Of a DNA stretch of 45,398 bases, positions 8,404 to 17,700 are shown in pieces. A program made the translations under genes and the position numbers. The number at the start of each line of letters is the position of its first letter. The stretch's first letter is position 1. This stretch comes from Sabulitectum sp036743055 (lineage in GTDB: Bacteria; Fermentibacterota; Fermentibacteria; Fermentibacterales; JCC-6): contig DAINQE010000017.1 of NCBI GenBank assembly GCA_036743055.1, positions 1 through 45,398 of the forward strand, given 5' to 3'. The notes under the pieces were generated by a model. That model was given only the letters and a program-made list of their open reading frames with translations, was not told where the DNA came from and did not search any database.

Positions 8404-9620
8404 TCCTCAGCCTCCGTTTCGATTTTATTGGCCGGATAAATATCCGCGGGTCTCCCGGTTGCCGCAACCCGGAAACCGGTAAAGGGATAGCCCAGATTAT
8501 CTTCCAGGTTAATCACCGAACCCGAACTGCAGTCCAGCGGTGAGGAGAGCCAGCTTCCACCGGCTGCGGTCCCCGGTTCCGAAAGCCATTCCCACACATT
8601 ACCCTGCATGTGCCCCAGCCCCCAGGGGCTGTATCCCATTGCCCCGGATGGAGCTGTCCGGGCCCAGCCGTCGTCCACCAGCGGATTCCTGGTCAGTATC
8701 ACCTCGCTGGCATCGGAATGGTTGAAGGCCATGCCGTCTCCCGGGGCGGCCAGGCTGGCCCATTCGTCGGGGTCGGGGAGCCTGAACGCGAGACCCGTGG
8801 CGCTTCTTTCGGTGAGCCATGCGCAAAACCAGCGGGCTCCGTCCCTGGTGACCCCAGCCATGGGGTGGTCCTCCATTCCCGGGAGCGGTGCGTATGCGGT
8901 GGTATCACCGTTGAATGAAACGGGCCCCCGCCAGTTGCACTTCAGGATGCTGTCCATGAGAACGGTCCTGCCCACGAGGGTGGAGCTGTCCCGGTGAAGC
9001 CCCGGGTCCATCTCGTTCATGAACTCAGCGAACAGCCCCGCCGTGACCTCGCTTCTTCCCACGGTCATAGGGCCCATGGCAAAGGGCAGAAGCTCGCCGG
9101 GTATCACCGCCATGTCCATCCCGGTGAGGGAATCAGTGAACTGCCAGGGAACGCTTATGTTGAGAACCCTCATCCCCGGGGAGAGAACATTCACCGTTCT
9201 GGTCACCGACACTCCCATGTCGCCGGTTACGGTAACCTCTATGGGATTGCCTGGAAACGCGATCAGCGAACAGGGCGACTGGCCGTTGAAGTTGCCGGCG
9301 TTCACGGTGCATCCAGGGGGAATGGTGTTAATGACCAGCAGTGTGCCCTGGGTGAGGTAGAGCATCACGGTGTCGGGAACCGCGTGGAGAAGGGTGTCCA
9401 CCGGAAGGAATCCGTCCCTGCTCACGGCTATGTGAACGCCGTCTCCGGGAACCAGCCGCACCGCCGGGGTGATCCCGGAGGGAACTCCGTTGACGTGGAG
9501 ATCGGCGCCGCCTGGGATGGTTATCACCGAAACCTGCTTCATGACTATCCTGGGGAAGAACCTGGCCGCCAGAAAAGCTGCGGCGGCGATCAGGAGAACG
9601 GCTGGAATGATCCTTCTCAC
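8400..9620 (-). CDS. membrane-anchored PEGA-repeat + FGE-sulfatase (SUMF1-like) protein
   Basis: The 406-residue product starts with an N-terminal membrane anchor or uncleaved signal (RRIIPAVLLIAAAAFLAA). Two PEGA-like repeats follow (about 31-90 and 92-150), with features such as IPGGADLHVNGVPSG. The C-terminal domain (about 165-395) is of the formylglycine-generating-enzyme/SUMF1 fold, shown by FRLPDPDEWASLA, GNVWEW, GGSW and GFRVAA. I do not see the paired active-site cysteines of true FGE, so oxidation of a sulfatase cysteine is unlikely; the domain may bind or have another activity. The start codon is GTG, four bases after the stop of the radical SAM gene, and the stop overlaps the next gene. 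PEGA domains are usually associated with the cell surface. Confidence 0.82.
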   Translation of the reverse strand: MRRIIPAVLLIAAAAFLAARFFPRIVMKQVSVITIPGGADLHVNGVPSGITPAVRLVPGDGVHIAVSRDGFLPVDTLLHAVPDTVMLYLTQGTLLVINTIPPGCTVNAGNFNGQSPCSLIAFPGNPIEVTVTGDMGVSVTRTVNVLSPGMRVLNISVPWQFTDSLTGMDMAVIPGELLPFAMGPMTVGRSEVTAGLFAEFMNEMDPGLHRDSSTLVGRTVLMDSILKCNWRGPVSFNGDTTAYAPLPGMEDHPMAGVTRDGARWFCAWLTERSATGLAFRLPDPDEWASLAAPGDGMAFNHSDASEVILTRNPLVDDGWARTAPSGAMGYSPWGLGHMQGNVWEWLSEPGTAAGGSWLSSPLDCSSGSVINLEDNLGYPFTGFRVAATGRPADIYPANKIETEAEE

Positions 9621-9624
9621 CAGG

Positions 9625-11025
9625 TCAGTCTCCCCAGTTGTTGGTGAGAACGGCCTTCACATCGTCCCACAGGTAGCCGGTTCTAAGGTCCCGCCAGAAC
9701 CTGTTCCACATGTAGGAGGGTCTGAAATAGAACTTCCTGTGGAACATTCCGTAGAATTTCCGTATCTCGTCCCAGGAAAGGTTCTCGTGCTCCCACACCT
9801 CTGTGGTGCTGTGAAAATTGTAGATATCCCAGTTCCTGGATTTTATCCTGCCCTCCCTCTCTATCTGGCGGAAAAGCGCGCTGGACGGGAAAGGAAGCGT
9901 CATGGAGGCCTTGGCGTAGGTAAGGGGAAGGCTGCAGGCAAACCGCATGGACTCCATCACGGTTTCCTTCGTGTCTCCGGGAAGACCGATCATGAAGAAC
10001 CCCACAGTCTCCAGCCCGGCGTCATGGGCCATTCTCACCGCTCTGGCAATGATCTCAGGGTCCTGCTTCTTGGCCACCCCTGCGAGTACCTCCGGGGAAG
10101 CACTCTCTATTCCGAATGCCACCTGGTAGCAGCCGGAGGCCTTCGCCAGAGCGAAGAACTCTTCGTCTACATCGTGCACGTTCACACCTGTGGGTAAGGC
10201 CCACGGGGCGGGGAACTTCCTCTGGATCAGAAGCCGGCAGACCTCCTTGGCCCTGTTGACGTCGGCGGTGAAGTTGTTGTCCTTGATGTGTATGTCGTTG
10301 AAACCAAGCTCCAGCATACGGAACATCTCGTCCACCACCCTCTCCGGGCTCTTGGCCCGTACACGGTGTCCGAAGATGTTCTGGCTGCAGTAGGTGCAGT
10401 TGTGATTGCAGCCCCTGTTGGTCTCCATGTAGCCCACGGGGTTCTTCCTGGAAGCGATGTGGGGTGAGCGGTAGTAATGGAGGTCATAGAGCTGCCAGGC
10501 GGGCATGGGCAGACGGTCAAGGTCCATTATGAGGTCCCTGGGCGGGGTGGTTACCAGTTCTTCGCCCTCCAGATAGGCGATACCGTTTATTTCCGGCCTG
10601 TTCCCCCCGGCGCAGATCTCCCTGAGGGTGTTCTCCCCCTCTCCGATCACCGCTATGTCGAAATGGCCGTTCCTGAGCACCTCCTCCGGAAGGGTGGAAA
10701 CATGCACCCCCCCGGCGATGATCACCGAATCGGGACAGAGCTTCCTGGCCTCGGCGGCCAGGGTCTGCGCCTCGGTGACCAGAGGCGTTGTAAAGGTGAT
10801 CCCGATGTACTCGGGCTGCCAGGAGCTGAGGACCTCCCTGTACGCGTCGAGGGGCCTGGCCTCTATCATCAGGTCGGCCACCCTCACATCGTGTCCGTCC
10901 TCCAGCACCGCCCCGGCAAGGGCTCCCAGAGTAACGAATGGCGCTGAGGTTATGGCAACCCTGATCTTGCTGCTGCTGTAAACGTCGATGGCCGACGGCG
11001 GATTTACAAGTAATACCCGGCTCAA
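9625..11025 (-). CDS. B12-binding-domain radical SAM protein 2
   Basis: This is a second cobalamin/radical SAM enzyme, of 466 residues. The N-terminal B12-like domain begins SRVLLVNPPSA and carries IIAGGVHVSTLPEEVL (102-117) and IGEGENTL (127-134). The radical SAM cluster ligands are in RGCNHNCTYC (C206, C210, C213). I chose the TTG at 11025 because AAGGGAG lies five bases upstream and the conserved N-terminus starts there; the longer open frame to 11145 would overlap the peptidase gene by about 98 bases and adds Trp-rich sequence unlike the family. It differs clearly from radical SAM protein 1, so it is probably a paralogue with another substrate rather than a recent duplicate. Confidence 0.85.
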   Translation of the reverse strand: MSRVLLVNPPSAIDVYSSSKIRVAITSAPFVTLGALAGAVLEDGHDVRVADLMIEARPLDAYREVLSSWQPEYIGITFTTPLVTEAQTLAAEARKLCPDSVIIAGGVHVSTLPEEVLRNGHFDIAVIGEGENTLREICAGGNRPEINGIAYLEGEELVTTPPRDLIMDLDRLPMPAWQLYDLHYYRSPHIASRKNPVGYMETNRGCNHNCTYCSQNIFGHRVRAKSPERVVDEMFRMLELGFNDIHIKDNNFTADVNRAKEVCRLLIQRKFPAPWALPTGVNVHDVDEEFFALAKASGCYQVAFGIESASPEVLAGVAKKQDPEIIARAVRMAHDAGLETVGFFMIGLPGDTKETVMESMRFACSLPLTYAKASMTLPFPSSALFRQIEREGRIKSRNWDIYNFHSTTEVWEHENLSWDEIRKFYGMFHRKFYFRPSYMWNRFWRDLRTGYLWDDVKAVLTNNWGD

Positions 11026-11047
11026 GGAGTCTCCCTTCGGCTGTCCG

Positions 11048-13483
11048 TCAGTTGCCCAGGACCACCAGCCTGGAGACAACGGTATGCTCACCGCTGAAGG
11101 CCACCACCGGGTAGATACCAGGAGGAAGCCTGCGGCCTGAGGCATCGGTGAGGTTGTATGGGATGCTGATGTCGCCGGATGGAGCCTCTCCGCTATAGAG
11201 TGTCCTGACCACCCTGCCTGTGATGTCGTGTACCTGCAGGGTAAGAAGACCGGCCTGGGGCACCGTGCAGCGGAATGCAGTTGAGGACACGGCGGGATTG
11301 GCCCCGGCGAACCCCAGGGAGAATACGCCCTGGGGGGCTCCCCCTTCCACCGACATGGCCCCGGCTGCCCATATCTCCACGTCGTCGATGTTCCAGCCGC
11401 AGTATTCCCATCCCGGGTCGGTGGTGCCCATGACCCATCTTATCCAGACCTGGGGGCTGGTGTCCGCCCATTGGGAAATGTCGATGATCCTGGTGCTCCA
11501 CTGGTCGTCGGTAATCTCCTCGGCGCCGTTCTCCCAGACGGAGAACCATGTATCGCCGTCGGTGGATATCTCCACGGAAGCATGGTCGTACTGGTTGCCT
11601 TCCACCCCAAGCCAGCGCTGGAACCTTAGCTGGGTTCCGTAAAGACCGGAGCAATCGATCGGCGAGGTGGTGAGGTACTTCTCCGAAAGGCTCGGTTCGT
11701 AGTCGCCCTCGAGGTTGTATCCGTACACATTGTCACCGGTGTGACCGGAGGTGGGGTCCGGGTTCCCGTGGGAGCCACCGAGACCCTGGGGTACGCCCCA
11801 TTCCCACTTGGCGTCCGCCGTCCATCCCGGATCGGCATCCATGTTCCAGCTGTATATAAGACCGGCTTCACCGGCTATGAGAACCACGGTTGCCGTGGTG
11901 TTCCCCATGCCGGAGGTGTTGTTCACGAAGTCAACCTCGGCGGTGTGGACGCCCAGAGGCAGGTTCTGCGCCTCGGGGGTAAGGGAGGCGGTTATCTGGA
12001 TATCGTCACCGGGATAGATGGTTCCGGTGAGGGGGCCGGTGACCTCCAGCCAGGAGACCGACTGGGGATCCACGGTGTAATCCGCGGAGGAACCCCCCTT
12101 GTAGGAGAGGTCCCAGGTCACCGAAGCCGGTTCGAAGGGGCCGCCCACCTCGCCCTGGAAGATCCTGTCACCTTCCGGGGTCACCCTGAGACCGGCGTCG
12201 TAGCCCAGCAGCTTGAGGCAGAAGTTCCCGGTTCCGGGGTACGGGTTCTCCGACCAGAAGTAGAGATCGTGCCAGGAGCCGTCGTTGTACCAGCTTTCCC
12301 CCTGGGAGGCGGCGGATTCCACTATAACCCTCATTGCCGCGCCAAGCAGCACCGGAACGTCGGCGGTCCTGTCATAGGGATAGCCTCCGTGGGAGAACTC
12401 CATCACGAAATGAATGCTGTCCCCCTGGGCTGCCTGGAAGGGCTGTGAAAGCTCGATGGTGTGGAATCCCCTGAACAGAGCGGTGCCGGTCTCCACCGAA
12501 AGGAGGTCGGAGGGTGAGCCCCCCTGGAAGCTTCCGTACATGGAAGCGGTGTAGTCCACCGAGTCGGCTGCGGTGAAGAAGGAAACGGCTGTAATGTAGT
12601 GGTCGCCGGTTGCCTCGAAGGAGTTCATCACCATCTGGGGGGACTCGAAGGTGTCCCTCCAGCCGTGGTAGTCATGGTAGTAGAAGGCTTCGTAGTCTAT
12701 CATCCTGGCATCCGTGAAGGAAACGGCCCCCATGAAGGGTTCCCTTCCGCACCACTTGTCCCAGTAGCTGATGTAGAAGAAGCCGTCGAAACCCCAGCTC
12801 TCTCCCCAGCTGTTCTTGCATATCCACGCCCCGGGTTCAGGAGCCTGTGTAACCTTGTCGTCGTCCCAGCCTATTATTGCCACCGAGTGGTTGGGAAGTT
12901 CCGGAGCCGAGGATGGCTGATAATGAATGTAGTTCTGCATATATGTGCTGGAGGAGTAGTAGCAGGTTGCAAGAGCCCCGGTGTTCATCACCGCTTCCTT
13001 GATCCTGTCCAGGGATGCCAGGTCGTCGCCACCGATGTGCCACTGGACCTCCATGGGGTAATACACATGGAAATCAGGCGAATAGAGCGAAGGCGCAACT
13101 CCGTACGACTGACCGTCGATCTCCCTCACTGCTCCGTCCCCCCTGGAGAGGTAGGCTGTTGCCACAAGATAGTCGCCTCCCTGGTGGGGCGTAAGCCCGC
13201 CGCTGCCGTATGGGGGGTCCATGTCGGCGTTGTACCAGTCGTTGAAGCCGTTCCACCAGTCAAGATGGTACTCCGCAAGGGCAGGTTCGCCTGTTTCGCC
13301 CTGGTCTTCCCATTCACCGGTGATGAGCATGTTGGATTCAATGGAGGCCATGGTTCCGTGGGTCCAGCAGGTTCCACCCTGCTGGCTTTTCACGGAGGTC
13401 ACGTAATTCTCCCCACCCACATCCCTCAGGTCGAAGGACGGGGGAAGCTGAAGCATCAGAACACCGAGCATTATCTGTATCAT
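11048..13483 (-). CDS. secreted C1-family (papain-like) peptidase with C-terminal sorting-type domain
   Basis: This 811-residue exported protein has a papain-fold catalytic domain at the N-terminus. The catalytic Cys is in SQQGGTCWTHGTMAS (C39), the His in NHSVAIIGWDDD (H199) and the Asn in CKNSWGESWGFDGFFYISY (N224). There is no propeptide: the mature part LPPSFDLRDVGG begins right after a very short, uncharged hydrophobic leader. A lectin-like domain often found after such peptidases follows (about 245-440), then an Ig-like segment and a MAM/jelly-roll-like module (about 545-705). The last ~85 residues form a FlgD/T9SS type A-like domain (VHDITGRVVRTLYSG, LPPGIYPVV, ending VVLGN). GGAGG precedes the ATG. 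It is the first gene of the leftward five-gene run. Confidence 0.88.
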   Translation of the reverse strand: MIQIMLGVLMLQLPPSFDLRDVGGENYVTSVKSQQGGTCWTHGTMASIESNMLITGEWEDQGETGEPALAEYHLDWWNGFNDWYNADMDPPYGSGGLTPHQGGDYLVATAYLSRGDGAVREIDGQSYGVAPSLYSPDFHVYYPMEVQWHIGGDDLASLDRIKEAVMNTGALATCYYSSSTYMQNYIHYQPSSAPELPNHSVAIIGWDDDKVTQAPEPGAWICKNSWGESWGFDGFFYISYWDKWCGREPFMGAVSFTDARMIDYEAFYYHDYHGWRDTFESPQMVMNSFEATGDHYITAVSFFTAADSVDYTASMYGSFQGGSPSDLLSVETGTALFRGFHTIELSQPFQAAQGDSIHFVMEFSHGGYPYDRTADVPVLLGAAMRVIVESAASQGESWYNDGSWHDLYFWSENPYPGTGNFCLKLLGYDAGLRVTPEGDRIFQGEVGGPFEPASVTWDLSYKGGSSADYTVDPQSVSWLEVTGPLTGTIYPGDDIQITASLTPEAQNLPLGVHTAEVDFVNNTSGMGNTTATVVLIAGEAGLIYSWNMDADPGWTADAKWEWGVPQGLGGSHGNPDPTSGHTGDNVYGYNLEGDYEPSLSEKYLTTSPIDCSGLYGTQLRFQRWLGVEGNQYDHASVEISTDGDTWFSVWENGAEEITDDQWSTRIIDISQWADTSPQVWIRWVMGTTDPGWEYCGWNIDDVEIWAAGAMSVEGGAPQGVFSLGFAGANPAVSSTAFRCTVPQAGLLTLQVHDITGRVVRTLYSGEAPSGDISIPYNLTDASGRRLPPGIYPVVAFSGEHTVVSRLVVLGN

Positions 13484-13505
13484 GGTTGCCTCCAGAACAT
13501 GTTGC

Positions 13506-13540
13506 TTTGCAGTGAACAGTGGTGTTTATATACTACAGTC
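13506..13540. promoter_or_regulatory. divergent overlapping promoters between peptidase and glycosyltransferase genes
   Basis: Only 57 bases separate the two divergent start codons. Rightward, TTTGCA (13506-13511), a 17-base spacer and TATACT (13529-13534) predict a transcript start at or next to the A of the ATG (13541), so the glycosyltransferase mRNA would be leaderless; no Shine-Dalgarno is visible before that ATG. Leftward, TATAAA occupies 13525-13530 and would give a ~34-base leader holding the GGAGG of the peptidase gene. The two -10 elements share bases, so the polymerases would exclude each other. Confidence 0.5.
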
Positions 13541-14494
13541 ATGAAACTGCTGGTAGCCGTTCCCGCCCTGAACGAGGAGGTGACCATCGCCTCCGTGGTT
13601 TCATCCGTTCCCCGCGGCGACATTCCCTGTGAAACAGATGTGCTGGTGGTGGACGATGGTTCCACAGACGGCACTGCGGAGGAGGCCCGAAGGGCCGGCG
13701 CAACGGTTATCTCCCACGGCAGGAACATGGGCCTGGGAACCGCATTCAGAACGATGCTGGGGTACGCCAGGGAAAAGGGCTACCATGCAATGGCTACCAT
13801 CGACGCCGACGGGCAGTTCGATCCACGTCAGCTCCCGAAGCTCCTGGTCCCTATACTGGAAGGCCGGGCCGACATCGCAACTGCCAGCAGGTTCGCCGAC
13901 CGATCCCTCACCCCTGGGATGCCCCTTCTCAAGAGGTGGGGGAACAGGAGGGTCGCCGGGCTGGTAAGCGGCCTTGCAGGCATCAGGATCCACGATGCAA
14001 CATGCGGCTACAGGGTCTACGGTCCCACAGCCCTGGAGAGAGTATCCTGTTTCAGCAGGTTCACCTACACCCAGGAAGTCCTGATAGACGCCGCGAGAAA
14101 AGGCCTCAGGATCACTGAGATACCCCTGGAGATAAGGGGAGAGCGGGAACACGGAAAGTCCCGAATAGCCTCGAATCTCTGGCGCTATGCCCACCTTTCC
14201 CTGGAGGCCATGTACTCCGTTGCCCACGGTCACTCTCCGTGGCGCTTCTACGGAAGACCCGCCTTCGGCCTCATACTGTCCGGAATACTGCTGGACCTTT
14301 TCGTTCTGCTGAGATGGATAATCGTTGGAAGGATAACCCCCTACACCGCCTTCGGAATAGGAGGGCTCTTCCTTATCACCTTCGGGATCCTCCTGCTCCT
14401 GTTCGCATCCATAGCGGATATCTCAGCCGCAAACAGGAAGATGCTGGAGGAGATCACCGCCTTCGAAACAAGAAGGGCAAGAAAGGACAGCTGA
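13541..14494 (+). CDS. GT2 family glycosyltransferase with two C-terminal membrane helices
   Basis: The 317-residue product is a GT-A fold, family 2 glycosyltransferase resembling polyprenyl-phosphate mannosyl/glucosyltransferases (DPM1-like). It has PALNEEVTI (8-16), VVDDGSTDGT (36-45) and the metal-binding DxD in TIDADGQFDP (86-95). Two strongly hydrophobic segments near the C-terminus (FGLILSGILLDLFVLL and AFGIGGLFLITFGILLLLF) would anchor it in the inner membrane. The open frame continues far upstream, but homology starts at this ATG, which sits just after a predicted -10 box. It would load a sugar from a nucleotide donor onto a lipid carrier; the sugar is unknown. Its stop overlaps the next start (TGATG). 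Confidence 0.88.
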   Translation: MKLLVAVPALNEEVTIASVVSSVPRGDIPCETDVLVVDDGSTDGTAEEARRAGATVISHGRNMGLGTAFRTMLGYAREKGYHAMATIDADGQFDPRQLPKLLVPILEGRADIATASRFADRSLTPGMPLLKRWGNRRVAGLVSGLAGIRIHDATCGYRVYGPTALERVSCFSRFTYTQEVLIDAARKGLRITEIPLEIRGEREHGKSRIASNLWRYAHLSLEAMYSVAHGHSPWRFYGRPAFGLILSGILLDLFVLLRWIIVGRITPYTAFGIGGLFLITFGILLLLFASIADISAANRKMLEEITAFETRRARKDS

Positions 14495-14784
14495 TGGGCA
14501 ACACCTGGGATCCCGTGGTAAACACGGAAACATACCTTGAGGTGCTTCGCAGGGCTGAGGAGTTCGCTTCCCTGAATGGATATCGGCTCAACGACGACAG
14601 GGAAAGGATCGAGAAGGTGATAGGCCTGATGACCATGAACGTGAAGAGCGCCGGCGATCACTACTGCCCATGCAAGCAGAGCCATCCTCTGGATCCGGAA
14701 AGGGATGTGGTCTGTCCATGCCCGGAACTGTCATCGGAGATCGAAGCCGACGGGAACTGCTTCTGCAAGCTCTTTTTCTTCTGA
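14494..14784 (+). CDS. ferredoxin-thioredoxin reductase catalytic-subunit-like Fe-S protein
   Basis: This 96-residue protein has the signature of the FTR catalytic (beta) chain, which uses a 4Fe-4S cluster beside a redox-active disulfide to pass electrons from ferredoxin to a thioredoxin. The three cysteine pairs are CPC (C58, C60), CPCPE (C74, C76) and CFCKLF (C89, C91) at the extreme C-terminus. Spacing between the pairs is 13 and 12 residues, which differs from what I recall of the plant enzyme, and the usual CHC is CFC. No variable chain or thioredoxin gene is nearby; stand-alone FTR-like proteins are known in anaerobes. AAGGACAG precedes the ATG. The gene is coupled to the glycosyltransferase upstream and ends base-to-base against the convergent CotH gene. 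Confidence 0.85.
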   Translation: MGNTWDPVVNTETYLEVLRRAEEFASLNGYRLNDDRERIEKVIGLMTMNVKSAGDHYCPCKQSHPLDPERDVVCPCPELSSEIEADGNCFCKLFFF

Positions 14785-17700
14785 TCAGCGGAGAATGGTG
14801 ACCTTCGCTGAAGCGGGGGTCTGCCCGGCGCACCTTGCGAATACCAGATATACTCCGCTGGGTGCCGTTCCAGTATTCCAGAAGAAAGTGCTGCTGCCAG
14901 GGGGAAGATAACCCTGATGCAGGGTTTCAACCCTCCTTCCCGCAAGATCGTACACGAACACGTCGGTCTGGCCTCCGGCGATCTCAACTTCCACCGTCAC
15001 CGACCCCGTTGAGCAGGGATTAGGCCGGGGCTGGCAGAGGTATACCGGCTGAGAGTGCATGTTCCCGTTACTCCATCCCGGGGTGGGAACCTGAAGGATC
15101 CGCCATTCCCCCCCGTCGGGGAACCTTCCCCAGGAGATGTCCGCTGTCTGGTCGCCGAAGGAAACATCCTCGAGCATTGAAACGAAAGGCTCTTCGCCGT
15201 CTCCTGCCGGGATCCTGCCCAGGGTGAAGCCGTCCCCACCTGCGGAAAGCCTGAATGGGAGATGGGTCCCGCCCTTCCAGCCGTCACCGTCGGCCCAGAA
15301 AAGGAGGAATCCGCCTGGCGGTATCATGGTTCCCCTGGGCACTGACCATGGGTCGGCCCCGGCAGAATCTGCGTTCATGAAAACCAGCACGCCGGCGTCG
15401 ATCTCATATGGATTGCCGTTGTAAAGCTCTATCCAGTCCGAGGTCCTCCCCCAGTCGTCCAGGATCACAGTGTCGTTCTTCGCCATTATCTCGTTCACGC
15501 AGAGATACGGCATGGCCGATGGGTAGAAGAAGGGGCCGATGTCCTGCCTGGTGCCGTCGGGGTCCTGCAGGGAGGGATCGCCTCCATCGATGCATGGGGA
15601 GTTCCAGAGAAGGTACCCTCCTTCATCGGTCCGCGGATCACCCTGAATGTTGCCCTGGCCTGTCAGGGGCTGGGTATCCGAGATGGACCAGTCCACCGAA
15701 AGAGTGCCCTCTTCCACTGACACAGGTGAACCGCATCCCTGGAAGATGCTGCTGGAGGTTTCGCCGTGACCTCCACCGGCCCCGGGGGTCTTTTCATACA
15801 CCGATATGCCCGTTTCGCAGTTCCGCAGGAGAAGGCCGCTTCCCTGAAGGAAAGCGCCGTCCTTCACCGCTATGCCCATGGGACAGTTCTCGATTATCGA
15901 GCCGGTAACGGTCACCATGGTGCCCGATCCGCTTCCCCCCGTGGGAGCGCCTATGGAGATGCCCTTGTCGGATGAGTTCGATATGGTCGTGCCCGAGACG
16001 GTTACAGTGGAAGCGTTCATGTCGATGCAATCCCCGTCGATGCTTGAGACCTCGCAGTCCTCGACGGTGAAGATTCCGTTCCGGCAGAGCTGGAACTCGA
16101 TACCGTCCATGCTTCCGGCAACCGGGTCGAACAGGTCATGAAAAACGGTAGAGACTATGGAGGCCGACTCGCCCTGCTCCATGTAGAACATCTCTCCCCG
16201 GCAGCGGACGAACCTGCTGTCCGTCACCTCGGCGGTTCCCCCGTGGAGCTTCACGGAACACCAGTTGTCCCTGAATACCGACCCTGTGATGGTGATCTGG
16301 GCATCGGTACCGGCAAGGGCCGCGAAACCTTCCCCTGGAGAGGAAGAGTACCCCCGGGAGCCGGATATCACGGTGTTCACCATTTCCAGCCCTCCGTTCT
16401 GTACCCTTATGCCCCTCCAGCCCGTTTCTCCGTGGACGGCGGAGATGAACACCGAATCCTGGGCGTTGCCCTGGAGGCTGATATCACCCTGGCAGGATAT
16501 TGCCCCCTGCTCTCCCATCAGGATCACCACTCCGGGTTCAGCGGAAAGGGTAACACCGCCTGGAACAACAAGCTCTCCGGTGATGAGATACGGGGAGTTC
16601 GACCTGCGGAGGAAGGTGTTCTCCCCCAGGACCCCTTCCAGTTCAACCGGCTCGACGATCCTGAAGGGATTGTACCTGTCGGTGGCCTCTGTCCTTCTCC
16701 AGCCTGCCTGGAGGTTGGTTTCCACCGTCCACCACCACGAGCCCGGGGGAATGCCGGTGATGGTGAACACAGTGTCCTGTATGCCTTCGAACCTGGCTAT
16801 CTCATCGGCATCCGGACCCAGACTGTCCCTCACGATAACGGTGTATGAAGCGGGGTTTCCCAGAGGGTCCACCGTGGGAGTCCAGCTTACCGGAAGGCTG
16901 TCGGTGGCCAATGTGTCCGATCTGTATGACCTGAAGGGAAAGTACTTGTACTGGAACTGCCACTGAAGATCGGAGGTCCTGCTGTCGAGATTCTCCCTGA
17001 GCTCCTCCAGGGCCCCCTGGAAACCCTGGATATCCGTATCGTCCCAGTCGTCCTCCTCCACAGCCTGCTGAAGGGCAGCCTCCAGGGAATCCGACCAGAG
17101 GAGGAGGTTCTCCGGGGTGAGGTACTCCTGATAGATCATCTCTACGGAGTCCTGAAAGGCCTCCCTGAAATCAGGTACCGTAAGGGTCCTGGCGTGGATG
17201 GGATTGTCGTACCAGTTGAGGTTGGTGCATCCTCCATAGGATATCCCCAGGTTATCCGAAAGCACCTTGTCCACATCCCAGGGAAGCATGATCCAGGATC
17301 CGGAAACGGCTGCGTCATGGTAGAGATAGTAGTTGTGGTAGTAGGTGCTGTTGTTGGCGAAGGCGGAATTTATCGCCAGCATTCTCAGCAGGCCGTACTC
17401 CCCCTCCATTACGAAGGCCGTGTCCATGAACGCCTGAAAGTTACCCGGCGCGGTGTACTCCAGGTCCTCGATCAGCTGGATAAGGTCGTTCATTCCGGTG
17501 CCGCTGCCCGTTTTCAGGGACCATACCGAATCAACGTCGTCGTGGATGTTGGCGCAGGCTCCGTCCACCTGGGCCTTGTAGAGGTTTCCCGAGGGGTCCA
17601 TACCGCTGCGGGAGAGGAACGCTTCGTCCACAGGTTCAAGAAGGATGAAAAGGCCCCTGTAATCGCCGTTGACATTCAGTCTGGCGTGGGAGACCCGGAA

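Noticed and set aside
8400..9620. True formylglycine-generating enzyme for sulfatases
   Set aside because: The FGE fold is recognisable, but the active-site cysteine pair is not seen and no sulfatase gene is nearby.
11026..11145. Longer N-terminus for radical SAM protein 2
   Set aside because: The extra 40 codons overlap the peptidase gene, are Trp-rich, and precede a well-placed Shine-Dalgarno and TTG start.
12599..13540. Rightward extension of the glycosyltransferase frame to 631 residues
   Set aside because: The upstream part is antisense to the peptidase gene and shows no homology; the family start is at the ATG at 13541.
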